A stretch of 64,000 bases of DNA from Oryzibacter oryziterrae (GTDB taxonomy: Bacteria > Pseudomonadota > Alphaproteobacteria > Rhizobiales > Pleomorphomonadaceae), in assembly GCF_021864535.1 (NCBI RefSeq), contig NZ_JAKJIC010000007.1:124001-188000 (forward strand). The letters are read 5' to 3'. A model generated the notes under the pieces. It saw only the letters and a program-made list of their open reading frames with translations. It searched no databases and was not told the DNA's origin. A program made the translations under genes and the position numbers. Shown one piece after another: positions 8,819 to 16,647 of the stretch; the stretch's first letter is position 1; every line of letters starts with the position of its first letter.

Positions 8819-9010
8819 TCACTTGTTCATCAGCCACAGCGTGATCATGATGATCACCACCGCGACGAACTGCAAGCCGACACGCCAGCGCATCAGCATC
8901 TGCGACCGGGTTGCCGGGCCGCGACGCAGCATGTTGGCCAACCCCAAGAGCAACACGATGGCGACGGCCGCAAGGGCGACCGGCACCAGATAAAGCATGA
9001 AAGTCGTCAT
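8819..9010 (-). CDS. small two-helix membrane protein (HIG1-like/twin transmembrane)
   Basis: A 63-residue protein with two hydrophobic segments, about residues 5-25 and 43-60, joined by a basic loop containing RRGPATRSQMLMRWRVGLQ. This matches the short HIG1-domain or 'twin transmembrane' proteins that often precede the PduO-type adenosyltransferase gene in Alphaproteobacteria. Eukaryotic HIG1 proteins associate with respiratory complexes, but the bacterial role is not known. It is probably cotranscribed with the adenosyltransferase. Confidence 0.75.
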   Translation of the reverse strand: MTTFMLYLVPVALAAVAIVLLLGLANMLRRGPATRSQMLMRWRVGLQFVAVVIIMITLWLMNK

Positions 9011-9094
9011 GGTCCCTCCTCCTCGACGACACTAGAACATCCGCCGATCCTGTTGAACCAACATGATCGGAAAGCGGCTGCTCGAACTTTTGAA

Positions 9095-9149
9095 TCCGGA
9101 GCGATTTCCTTTCGATCAGGTAAGTCCACCTGATCGGAAAGCGCTCCGG
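9095..9149. repeat. imperfect intergenic inverted repeat
   Basis: The left arm CCGGAGCGATTTCC followed by GATCAGG pairs with CCTGATCGGAAAGCGCTCCGG across a short AT-rich loop; the left arm carries a 4-bp insertion. A partial direct copy of the right arm (TGATCGGAAAGCG) occurs at about 9064. The layout resembles the short palindromic intergenic elements common in rhizobial genomes. No T-run follows, so it is not a clear terminator. Confidence 0.5.
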
Positions 9150-9175
9150 GCTGCGTCGGCCGCAGCCTCAATGCG

Positions 9176-9841
9176 TCATGGCGATCGCGGCAGGGCGATG
9201 TCAAGGGCACCCCCGATCGCCTCGAGGCCGAGCACCAGACCGGCATGGTCGATGCCATGACCGAGACCGGGCCGCAGATGCAGCCGCACGGGAATGCCGG
9301 CAGCCTCCAGCGCCTTGGCGGCGCTCTCGCTGCTGCGCACCGGCAGCACCTGATCATGCGTGCCATGCACCAGGGTGATGGCCGGCTTGCCGGTGGCCTC
9401 GTGCAGGTGGTCGGCACCGGCGAGATAGCCCGAATAGCCGACGATCGCCGCCGGCGGCACCGGCCGGCGCAATCCCACATGCAGCGCCATCATCGTGCCC
9501 TGGCTGAAGCCGACGAGAACCAGGCGATCGCCCGTCAGGCCATGGCGCGCCAGTTCGGCATCGAGAAACGCATCGAGCGACGGACGCGCGTCGAGCACCC
9601 CGTCCCAACGCTCCTCGTCGTCGCGCAAGGTGAGCGGAAACCACTGCCGCCCCATGGGGGCCATGCCGCAAGGCTGCGGCGCATGCGGCGAGACGAAGAC
9701 CACGCCCGGCAGATAGGGCGCCCAGGATTGACCAATGTCGATGAGATCGTTGCCGTCGGCACCATAGCCGTGCAGGAACACCACGAGCGCCGTCGGGGCG
9801 CCGTCTTCGGGCATTATGCGCGGTCCGTCGATTTCAGTCAT
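9176..9841 (-). CDS. phospholipase/carboxylesterase family alpha/beta hydrolase
   Basis: A 221-residue cytosolic serine hydrolase of the carboxylesterase type (YpfH/Abhydrolase_2). The oxyanion segment VVFLHGYGADGNDL lies near residue 20, the nucleophile elbow GFSQGT near residue 115, and a later HGTHDQVLP and GLGHGID supply the catalytic Asp and His. The physiological ester is unknown. No signal peptide is present. The start ATG 9841 is the only good candidate. It is 24 bp downstream of the glycosylase gene on the same strand. Confidence 0.85.
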   Translation of the reverse strand: MTEIDGPRIMPEDGAPTALVVFLHGYGADGNDLIDIGQSWAPYLPGVVFVSPHAPQPCGMAPMGRQWFPLTLRDDEERWDGVLDARPSLDAFLDAELARHGLTGDRLVLVGFSQGTMMALHVGLRRPVPPAAIVGYSGYLAGADHLHEATGKPAITLVHGTHDQVLPVRSSESAAKALEAAGIPVRLHLRPGLGHGIDHAGLVLGLEAIGGALDIALPRSP

Positions 9842-9865
9842 ACAGGCAGCTCCTCGCCGGATGAA

Positions 9866-10513
9866 TCAGGCGGGAAGCGCGGCGCGCCCTTCCCGAACCG
9901 CCTTGTAATAGGCCCAAAACAGCTTGGCCGCAACGCCGCGCCAGGGGCTCCAAGCCTCTGATATCCGTCGCATTTCCTTCTCGCTTGGCCGCGTTTCCAG
10001 ACCGAGCCCTTCCTGTGCGGCGATCTGCAGCGCAAGATCCCCCGCCGGAAAGATGTCCGCATGGCGGGCACAGAACAGCAGGAAAATGTCGGCCGTCCAG
10101 CGTCCGACCCCGGGCAGGGCCGTCAGGCGGGCGATGGTGACGTCAGGCGCTTCCCCGGCCAGGCCCTCGAGATCAAGCCCCGCCTGAGCTGCCTCGGCTG
10201 CCGCCCGCAAGGTCCGCACCTTGCCGCCCGACAGGCCGCAGGCCCTGAGGTCCGCCTCTTCCATGGCAAGAAACCGTTCCGCCGTCACGCATCCCGTCCC
10301 GAGCAGCGCCTCGTAGCGCTGCCAGATGGCCGCGGCGCTGGCCACCGACAGCATCTGGGCCACCACGATGCGCGACAGCCCCTCGAAGCCGGGCGGGCGA
10401 TAGCGGATTTCGACCGTGCCGGCCACGGCCCGGACGCTCTCAAGGCGCTTGTCGGCCGTCACCAGCCAATCCAGCCCCTCGCGCATGTCGTCGTCACAGA
10501 GCAGCAGGCGCAT
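9866..10513 (-). CDS. HhH-GPD DNA glycosylase (AlkA-like 3-methyladenine glycosylase)
   Basis: Base-excision repair enzyme predicted to remove alkylated bases. The helix-hairpin-helix motif LPGVGRWTA is at residues 133-141 and the catalytic aspartate is in FPAGDLAL (D159). It lacks the N-terminal domain of E. coli AlkA, so it is the short (215 aa) form, and it has no iron-sulfur cysteines. ATG 10513 is preferred because GGGAGGA sits at the right distance; the longer frame would run into the divergent gluQ promoter. Confidence 0.85.
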   Translation of the reverse strand: MRLLLCDDDMREGLDWLVTADKRLESVRAVAGTVEIRYRPPGFEGLSRIVVAQMLSVASAAAIWQRYEALLGTGCVTAERFLAMEEADLRACGLSGGKVRTLRAAAEAAQAGLDLEGLAGEAPDVTIARLTALPGVGRWTADIFLLFCARHADIFPAGDLALQIAAQEGLGLETRPSEKEMRRISEAWSPWRGVAAKLFWAYYKAVREGRAALPA

Positions 10514-10604
10514 GCAATCCTCCCCGGCTTCCCGATGGTCCCCGCATGCTATATGACCTTGCCCATCGCGCAAACCTGTCAGCAGACTGCCTGCCAATCC
10601 CGCC

Positions 10605-11492
10605 ATGGCCGCCGCCCCCGTCTTCCGCTTCGCGCCCTCGCCCAATGGCCCGCTGCATCTCGGCCATGCCCGATCGGCCCTCCTCAATCACGACATGGCC
10701 CGCGCCATGGGCGGACGGTTCCGCCTGCGCATCGAGGATGTGGACGGAACCCGAGCCCGCGCGGAGCATGTCGCCTCCATCCTCGCCGACCTCGACTGGC
10801 TTGGCCTTGCCTACGAACGTCCGGTGCGCCGACAGTCCGAACACAGCGCCGACTATCGCGCGCAGCTCGACCGCCTCCAGGCCATGGGTCTCGTCTACCC
10901 GTCCTTTCTGAGCCGTACCGCAATCAAGGCCGCGGTGGATCGGCTGGAGGCCGCGTCCGGCCAGCCCTGGCCGCGCGATCCCGACGGGGCGCCCGTCTAC
11001 CCCGGCACCGAGCGCGATCTTGCGCCAACGGTTGCCACCACGCGGATCGCCGCCGGCGAGCCCTTTTCGCTGCGCCTCGACATGGTCGAAGCCCTGAAGC
11101 GCGTCGGGCCCCTCACCTGGACCGAATACCCGGATGGATTTGCAGCGCCACCGAAAACCATAGCCGCCGATCCGGCCGCCTGGGGCGACGTGATCCTTGC
11201 CGGCAAGTTCACGCCGGCAAGCTATCATCTCGCCGTCGTCACCGACGACGCCATCGAAGGCGTCACCCATGTGGTACGCGGTCACGACCTCTACCCTGCG
11301 ACTTCCGTGCATCGCCTGTTGCAGACCGTGCTCGACCTGCCCGAACCGGTCTATCACCACCACAGCCTGATCCTTGACACCGACGGTCGCAAGCTGTCCA
11401 AGTCCCGCGGTTCGCGCGCCCTTCGCGCCCTCGCCGACGACGGGCTGACACCGGACGATGTGCGCCGTCTTGCCGGTCTCGGCGGCTCCTGA
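10605..11492 (+). CDS. gluQ: glutamyl-Q tRNA(Asp) synthetase
   Basis: Paralogue of the glutamyl-tRNA synthetase catalytic domain that attaches glutamate to queuosine in the anticodon of tRNA(Asp). The class I motifs are HLGH (18-21) and KLSKS (263-267). At 295 residues it lacks the anticodon-binding domain, as expected for GluQ. The zinc-binding CxC present in E. coli GluQ is replaced here by S100 and L102 in YPSFLSR, so the zinc site appears lost. It is divergent from the glycosylase gene. Confidence 0.9.
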   Translation: MAAAPVFRFAPSPNGPLHLGHARSALLNHDMARAMGGRFRLRIEDVDGTRARAEHVASILADLDWLGLAYERPVRRQSEHSADYRAQLDRLQAMGLVYPSFLSRTAIKAAVDRLEAASGQPWPRDPDGAPVYPGTERDLAPTVATTRIAAGEPFSLRLDMVEALKRVGPLTWTEYPDGFAAPPKTIAADPAAWGDVILAGKFTPASYHLAVVTDDAIEGVTHVVRGHDLYPATSVHRLLQTVLDLPEPVYHHHSLILDTDGRKLSKSRGSRALRALADDGLTPDDVRRLAGLGGS

Positions 11493-11514
11493 TGGCGGCG
11501 GATGTTGCACAACA

Positions 11515-11529
11515 TATGCATCCTGCATA
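11515..11529. promoter_or_regulatory. operator-like palindrome TATGCA-N3-TGCATA
   Basis: Perfect six-base arms TATGCA and TGCATA flank TCC, about 150 bp upstream of the exported-protein gene and directly after gluQ. GntR-type (FCD) regulators often bind TGTATGCA/TGCATACA-like palindromes. No GntR gene is in this window, so the assignment is tentative. Confidence 0.35.
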
Positions 11530-11675
11530 CAATTGGTAGACTTTTAATCAACCTGAGAAATAATGCGGTCGCCGGCAATTGCCGCCTCTCCCGATCGGCA
11601 GGATAATGCGGCACGTAGGATCCGATGAACCCTACGCCGGCCGTGGTCCCCATCTCGGGGGATCGGAGGTGCCCC

Positions 11676-12107
11676 ATGCGCGTTGCACGATCAGCCCTGC
11701 TCCTCGGTCTCCTCTTCGCGAGCCCCGCGTTCGCCGGCGAGTTCGACGCGCCGCCGCTGCGCGAATGCGGCCCCACCTCGGACTCCAGTTGCGCCTATGA
11801 GCGGCAGGTGCTCGCCGACCAATGGCCGAAGGCGCTCGGCGGTGACTATCAGTCCCAGCGCAACATCGCCTTCTGCCTGTCCGACGGCTGCTATGACGCC
11901 ATGCAGGTGGACAAGGTGGCCGCCTGTGCCTGGCGCATGGTGATCGTCGCCAGCGGCGATCCCTCCGTCGAGCGCGGCGATCTCGACAATTACGTCAGCG
12001 CCTGCCGCATGGGCCTGTCGACCGACGAACAGCAGGCCGCCAGAACGACGGCCGAGCGCATGTTCATCCTGATCTACGCTCGCCGCCTGCCGCAGTTCAA
12101 CGAGTGA
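11676..12107 (+). CDS. secreted six-cysteine protein of unknown function
   Basis: I do not recognise this 143-residue protein. It has a clear Sec signal peptide (MRVARSALLLGLLFASPAFA, cleavage after residue 20). The mature part contains six cysteines (in REC, SSC, AFC, DGC, AAC and SAC), consistent with up to three periplasmic disulfides. The spacing of alanine/glycine helices recalls Sel1-like repeats (QSQRNIAFCL...AWRMVI), but no full repeat is evident. ATG 11676 is preceded by GGAGG at good spacing. Neighbours gluQ and metX give no functional clue. Confidence 0.7.
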   Translation: MRVARSALLLGLLFASPAFAGEFDAPPLRECGPTSDSSCAYERQVLADQWPKALGGDYQSQRNIAFCLSDGCYDAMQVDKVAACAWRMVIVASGDPSVERGDLDNYVSACRMGLSTDEQQAARTTAERMFILIYARRLPQFNE

Positions 12108-12165
12108 GCGCGGCGGTGATGACCGCGGTCCGGCTTTGCCCCGACGGCGTTTTTCCCCGTTTGGC

Positions 12166-12194
12166 TTGACATTGCCCGTCGGCGCTTCATAGCT
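12166..12194 (+). promoter_or_regulatory. predicted sigma-70 promoter of metXW
   Basis: A perfect -35 hexamer TTGACA (12166-12171), a 17-bp spacer and a weak -10 ATAGCT (12189-12194) precede metX. The implied leader of about 30 nt is too short for a SAM-binding riboswitch. Confidence 0.5.
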
Positions 12195-12232
12195 TGCCGC
12201 CCCACCGACATGCGGAAGGCCGGACACCGTTC

Positions 12233-13453
12233 ATGCAGGATACCCTCGAAACCGACACCGACGCGCAGGAAAACCTGCGCCAGCGCGAGGCCGATCATCC
12301 CACTAGCCTCGTCATGCGGTTCGGCATGGAGTCCCCTCTGCAGCTAGACGGCGGTGCGTCGATCGCCCCCTGGCAGATCGCCTACCAGACCTACGGCACG
12401 CTCAACGCCGACAAGACCAACGCCATCCTGGTCTGCCATGCCCTCACTGGCGACCAGCATGTGGCGAGCGTCAATCCGGTGACCGGCAAGCCCGGCTGGT
12501 GGAGCCAGATGGTCGGCCCCGGCAACCCCATCGACACCGAACGCTTCTTCGTCATCTGCTCCAACGTGCTCGGCGGCTGTCTCGGCACCACCGGACCGGC
12601 GTCGACCAATCCGGCGACCGGCAAGCCCTATGGCCTCGACCTGCCCGTCGTCACCATCCCCGACATGGTGCGCGCCCAGGCCGCGCTGGTCAGCGCGCTC
12701 GGCATCGACCGACTGTTCGCCGTGATCGGCGGCTCCATGGGCGGCATGCAGGTGCTGCAATGGGCCTCGGCCTATCCCGACCGGGTGTTCTCCTGCGTCG
12801 CCATCGCCACCAGCTATCGCCATTCCTCGCAGAACATCGCCTTCCACGAAGTGGGGCGTCAGGCGGTGATGGCCGATCCCGACTGGCTCGCCGGCCATTA
12901 CCTCGACGACGGTCGCAATCCGCGCAAGGGCCTCGCCGTGGCCCGCATGGCCGCGCATATCACCTACATGTCCGAGCAGTCGCTGCACCAGAAGTTCGGC
13001 CGCAACCTGCAGGATCGCGAGCGCCTGACCTTCGGCTTCGACGCCGACTTCCAGATCGAAAGCTACCTGCGCCACCAGGGCATGACCTTCGTCGATCGCT
13101 TCGACGCCAACTCCTACCTCTATGTCACGCGCGCCATGGACTATTTCGACCTGGCAGCCGCTCACGGCGGCGTGTTGGCCAACGCCTTCCGCGCCTCCAA
13201 GACGCGCTTCTGCCTGATCTCCTTCACCTCGGACTGGCTGTTCCCCACCTCGGAAAGCCGCGCCGTGGTGCATGCGCTCAATGCCTCGGGCGCCTCGGTC
13301 TCCTTCGTGGAAATCGACAGCGACCGCGGCCATGACAGCTTCCTGCTCGACATCCCCGAACAATATCGCATCATCAGGGGCTTCCTGACGGGCGCCGCGC
13401 GCAGTGCCGGCATCCCGGGCCCGACACCGTTCAGCGAGGAGAGCGCGCGATGA
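12233..13453 (+). CDS. metX: homoserine O-acyltransferase MetX
   Basis: First committed step of methionine synthesis: transfers an acyl group (acetyl by family convention) to homoserine. Alpha/beta hydrolase fold with the nucleophile S168 in GGSMGGMQ, the conserved [12 protein letters not shown] loop (about residues 111-122), an Asp in SDWLFP and the catalytic His in DRGHDSF. Length is 406 aa with ATG 12233; an upstream frame to 12194 is less likely. Many proteobacterial MetX enzymes are in fact succinyltransferases, and the motif reading here does not decide this. It overlaps metW by four bases. Confidence 0.92.
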   Translation: MQDTLETDTDAQENLRQREADHPTSLVMRFGMESPLQLDGGASIAPWQIAYQTYGTLNADKTNAILVCHALTGDQHVASVNPVTGKPGWWSQMVGPGNPIDTERFFVICSNVLGGCLGTTGPASTNPATGKPYGLDLPVVTIPDMVRAQAALVSALGIDRLFAVIGGSMGGMQVLQWASAYPDRVFSCVAIATSYRHSSQNIAFHEVGRQAVMADPDWLAGHYLDDGRNPRKGLAVARMAAHITYMSEQSLHQKFGRNLQDRERLTFGFDADFQIESYLRHQGMTFVDRFDANSYLYVTRAMDYFDLAAAHGGVLANAFRASKTRFCLISFTSDWLFPTSESRAVVHALNASGASVSFVEIDSDRGHDSFLLDIPEQYRIIRGFLTGAARSAGIPGPTPFSEESAR

Positions 13454-14082
13454 CCGACCTTCTCGATCCCATCCTGTCCGACGTTCGCGTCGACCTGAAA
13501 GAAATCGCCGCCCTGGTGGAACCGGGTTCGCGTGTCCTCGACATCGGCTGCGGCGACGGCGATCTCCTGGAACTGCTGACCCGCACCCGCGACGTCGACG
13601 GCCGGGGCATCGAACTCAGCCAGCGCGGTGTGAACGACGCCGTGGCGCGTGGCCTCTCCGTGATCCAGGGCGACGCCGACAGCGATCTCTACCAATATCC
13701 CGACCAGAGCTTCGATTACGTCATCCTCAGCCAGACCATCCAGGCGACGCGCAACACCAAGCTGGTGCTGCAGGAGATGCTGCGGATCGGTCGGCGGGTG
13801 ATCGTGTCGCTGCCCAACTTCGGCCACTACGACGTCCGCCTGCAGCTGATGCTGCGCGGCCGTATGCCCGTGTCCAAGCGCCTGCCCTACTCTTGGTACG
13901 ACACGCCGAACATCCACTTCTGCACCATCCGCGATTTCGTGGAACTATCGCAGGAGGTGGGCGCCACGGTGGAAAAGGCGCTGGCCTTCAACGGCGCCGC
14001 CAAGAAGCTGCCCTTCAACGCGCCCTGGTGGGTGTGGAACCTCATCGCCACGCAGGCGGTGTTCCTGCTGTCGGGACGTTGA
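13450..14082 (+). CDS. metW: methionine biosynthesis protein MetW
   Basis: A 210-residue class I methyltransferase-fold protein with the SAM-binding motif [15 protein letters not shown] (about residues 30-44). MetW works with MetX in methionine synthesis in many proteobacteria, although its exact chemistry is unclear. Its ATG lies inside the ATGA overlap with metX, so expression is coupled. Its last 41 bases overlap the convergent methyltransferase gene. Confidence 0.92.
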   Translation: MTDLLDPILSDVRVDLKEIAALVEPGSRVLDIGCGDGDLLELLTRTRDVDGRGIELSQRGVNDAVARGLSVIQGDADSDLYQYPDQSFDYVILSQTIQATRNTKLVLQEMLRIGRRVIVSLPNFGHYDVRLQLMLRGRMPVSKRLPYSWYDTPNIHFCTIRDFVELSQEVGATVEKALAFNGAAKKLPFNAPWWVWNLIATQAVFLLSGR

Positions 14083-14827
14083 TGCCCTCCCGGTGCGGCG
14101 TCGGCAGCGGCGCCGGCAGCAGAACCGGCCGGATCGGCTCGGCCACCTTCAGGCGGCGGATGTTGGGAATGCCCTGGTAGAGATGCTTGGTCGCCTCCAC
14201 CATGATCACGCCGGCAAAGGCCGGCCACAGCCGTGCGCCCACCTTCTCCCAGCGCGCGCCTGACTTCAGGAAGCGCTGGCGCGGCACCGGCATCATGTAG
14301 AGCGCCTCATCCCAGCCATTCGGCGAAAACATGGTCTGGCGCAACAGGTTGGTGAGCTGCCGCCGCGAATAGGGGCGACCGTAGCCGAAGGGCGAGGTAT
14401 CCACCCGCGCCCACAAGCCGCGCCGGTTGGGCACGATCGCCAGCATGCGGCCGCCGGGCGACAGCACCCGCCAGATCTCCTTCAGCATGCCCTCGGGATC
14501 GTTGACCATCTCGAGCGCATGCACCAGCACCACCCGGTCGACCGACGCGTCCGGCAGCGGCAGCATGTCCTCGACCACAAGCGACACCGCATTCGGTCCA
14601 CCGGTCGGCCAGTTCACCGCCCCCTGCGTCGAGGGCATGAAGGCGATCACCCGTTCGGCTTCGCCCGAGAACTGGCCGATATAGGGCGTCGCAAAGCCGA
14701 TGCCGAGAACGCGATCGCCCGACACCTGCGGCCAGATCTTGCGCACATGCCCCGCCAGGATCGGCTGCACCACCCGCCCAAGCTCACCGGAATAGAAGTC
14801 TCTGAGGTCGACAACATCTAGGAACAT
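14042..14827 (-). CDS. SAM-dependent methyltransferase, class I
   Basis: A 261-residue predicted methyltransferase: a variant motif I (VLGIGFATPYIG, about residue 40), acidic motif near VVEDMLPLPDASVD, then HALEMVNDPEGMLKEIWRVLSPGGRML, which is a typical methyltransf_11 segment. The C-terminus (about residues 190-261) is an extension specific to this rhizobial family, rich in Pro. The substrate is unknown. The gene sits divergently next to gloB, an arrangement often seen in Hyphomicrobiales. Its 3' end overlaps metW by 41 bp. Confidence 0.8.
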   Translation of the reverse strand: MFLDVVDLRDFYSGELGRVVQPILAGHVRKIWPQVSGDRVLGIGFATPYIGQFSGEAERVIAFMPSTQGAVNWPTGGPNAVSLVVEDMLPLPDASVDRVVLVHALEMVNDPEGMLKEIWRVLSPGGRMLAIVPNRRGLWARVDTSPFGYGRPYSRRQLTNLLRQTMFSPNGWDEALYMMPVPRQRFLKSGARWEKVGARLWPAFAGVIMVEATKHLYQGIPNIRRLKVAEPIRPVLLPAPLPTPHREGINVPTAGTPPAWR

Positions 14828-14917
14828 GGCTCAGGTGATCAGCTTTCCGATTGGCAGACGGACCCGTCAGCCCCATATTGGACGACAATCGTGCCGAAGC
14901 AATGGGATTGCCCAAAA

Positions 14918-15688
14918 ATGTCCGCCATCGAAATCGTCACCGTTCCCTGTCTCTCGGACAACTACGCCTATCTGCTGCACGACACGCAGAGCGGGGCCAC
15001 AGCCGTGATCGATGCGCCCGAGGCCGCCCCCATCCTCGCCGAACTCGAGCAACGCGGTTGGCGGCTCGACCACATCCTGATCACCCACCATCACGCCGAC
15101 CATATCCAGGGTGTCGCCGACATCCTCGCCCGCCACAAGGCCTCGGTCACCGGCGCCGCCATCGATCGGCATCGGCTGCCCCCGCTCGATCGCGCCCTCG
15201 CCGACGGCGACTGCTTCACCGTCGGCACCGTCACGGGGCGCATGTGGGAAACGCCGGGCCACACGCTCGGCCACGTCGTCTATTACTTCGAGGCGGCAGG
15301 CGCCGTCTTCACCGCCGACACGCTGTTCGCCCTCGGTTGCGGCCGGCTGTTCGAGGGAACGGCCGCGCAGATGTGGCAGTCGCTCAGTCGGCTCGCCAGC
15401 TTGCCTGAGGACACGCGCGTCTATTGCGGCCACGAGTACACCGCGTCGAACGCCCGCTTCGCCCTGACCATCGAACCCTTCAATGCCGAGCTTGCCGAAC
15501 GCGCCAAGTCGATCACGCTGTTGCGCGCAGAAGGGCGACCGACGGTGCCCACCACCATCGGCGAAGAGAAGGCCACCAACCCCTTCCTGCGCGCGGGCAA
15601 CGAGAGCATGTCCGCGCGGCTCGGCCTGACCGACGCCACGCCGGATCAGGTCTTTGCCGAAATCAGGCGGCGGAAGGACGTCTTTTGA
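14918..15688 (+). CDS. gloB: hydroxyacylglutathione hydrolase (glyoxalase II)
   Basis: Hydrolyses S-lactoylglutathione to lactate and glutathione, completing methylglyoxal detoxification. Metallo-beta-lactamase fold with the two-metal motif THHHADH (residues 56-62), further ligands in TPGHTLGH and FTADTLF, and the family C-terminal domain with KATNPFLR. Length of 256 residues is typical. ATG 14918 gives the standard N-terminus; an upstream in-frame GTG exists. Methylglyoxal synthase is also present in this window (41238-41651), so both formation and removal of this aldehyde are encoded. The 3' end overlaps the convergent EamA gene by 26 bp. Confidence 0.92.
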   Translation: MSAIEIVTVPCLSDNYAYLLHDTQSGATAVIDAPEAAPILAELEQRGWRLDHILITHHHADHIQGVADILARHKASVTGAAIDRHRLPPLDRALADGDCFTVGTVTGRMWETPGHTLGHVVYYFEAAGAVFTADTLFALGCGRLFEGTAAQMWQSLSRLASLPEDTRVYCGHEYTASNARFALTIEPFNAELAERAKSITLLRAEGRPTVPTTIGEEKATNPFLRAGNESMSARLGLTDATPDQVFAEIRRRKDVF

Positions 15689-16550
15689 ACAGCATGTCCT
15701 TGGCGGCGATCAGCGCGCCGACGGTCACCAGCAGGCTGGCAAGCGCTGTGACCGTGTTCAGCGTGCCGTAACCGGTTGCCGCCAGCAGCAAGGTGGAGAG
15801 CACCGGCGCCGCATAGGCCGCCGCGCCCAGCACCTGGATGTCGCCATTCTTGATGCCATAGTCCCAGACGAAGAAGGCGAGCCCCACCGGGAAGATGCCG
15901 AGCAGCGCCACCATGGTCCATTCGGTCGCCCCCTGCGGCAACACGGTGGTTTCAAACAAGAAATGCGCCGCAAGACTGAGCAGCGCCGTCAGCAGGCAGA
16001 AGCCGCTGACCGCCTCGGTCGGCACCTTGGCCATGCCGCGCGAGATCACCGAATAGCTCGACCAGGTGAGCGCCGACGCGATGGCCGCGCCATAGCCGAA
16101 GGCGTAACCGCTGTCGATCGACAGCACGCCGCGCGAGGCGATCAGCAAGGCAGCCCCGGCAAAGCCGACCGCGACACCGATGAGATGATGCGGCCGCAAC
16201 CGCTCGCCCGGCAGCAGGCCCGACATCAGCACGATCAGCAAGGGCCAAAGATAGTTGATCAGATTGGCTTCCAGCGCCGGCGCATTGCGCAGGGCCGTGA
16301 AGTAGAGCGCATGGAAGCCGAACAGGCCGCCCGTTCCCACGATCCAGACCTTGAGCGGCTGGCGCAAAAGGCCGATCCGGCCGGAAGCGGCGAGCCAAGA
16401 CACAGACAATCCGCCGGAAATACCGAAGCACAAGGCATTCAGCAGGAAAGGGGGGACATGCCCCGATCCCGCAGTGAAGACCCCGAGCAGCGCCCACATC
16501 AAAATGGCGAGCATTCCCAAGGCGGTTGCAGCTTTGCTACCAAATTGCAA
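15663..16550 (-). CDS. EamA/DMT-family transporter
   Basis: About 295 residues almost entirely hydrophobic, with ten predicted membrane helices in two EamA repeats (for example FHALYFTALRNAPALEANLINYLWP and the second-half FFVWDYGIKNGDIQVLGAAAYAAP). This belongs to the YddG/RhaT-like drug/metabolite exporters; YddG relatives export aromatic amino acids, but the substrate here is not known. The frame begins with TTG 16550 preceded by GGGGATGAG; ATG 16514 is an alternative that would remove part of helix 1. Confidence 0.82.
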   Translation of the reverse strand: MQFGSKAATALGMLAILMWALLGVFTAGSGHVPPFLLNALCFGISGGLSVSWLAASGRIGLLRQPLKVWIVGTGGLFGFHALYFTALRNAPALEANLINYLWPLLIVLMSGLLPGERLRPHHLIGVAVGFAGAALLIASRGVLSIDSGYAFGYGAAIASALTWSSYSVISRGMAKVPTEAVSGFCLLTALLSLAAHFLFETTVLPQGATEWTMVALLGIFPVGLAFFVWDYGIKNGDIQVLGAAAYAAPVLSTLLLAATGYGTLNTVTALASLLVTVGALIAAKDMLFKRRPSAA

Positions 16551-16647
16551 GATCTCATCCCCTATAATGCGCTCTCAGCGGACCGGCTTCGTCTCCCATT
16601 AACGAAGTGGGACGTATGTGGATAGCCACATGTGATGAGGATATCAG

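Noticed and set aside
12108-12232. SAM-II or other methionine riboswitch upstream of metX
   Set aside because: The leader implied by the TTGACA promoter is about 30 nt and I cannot find the conserved SAM-II elements.
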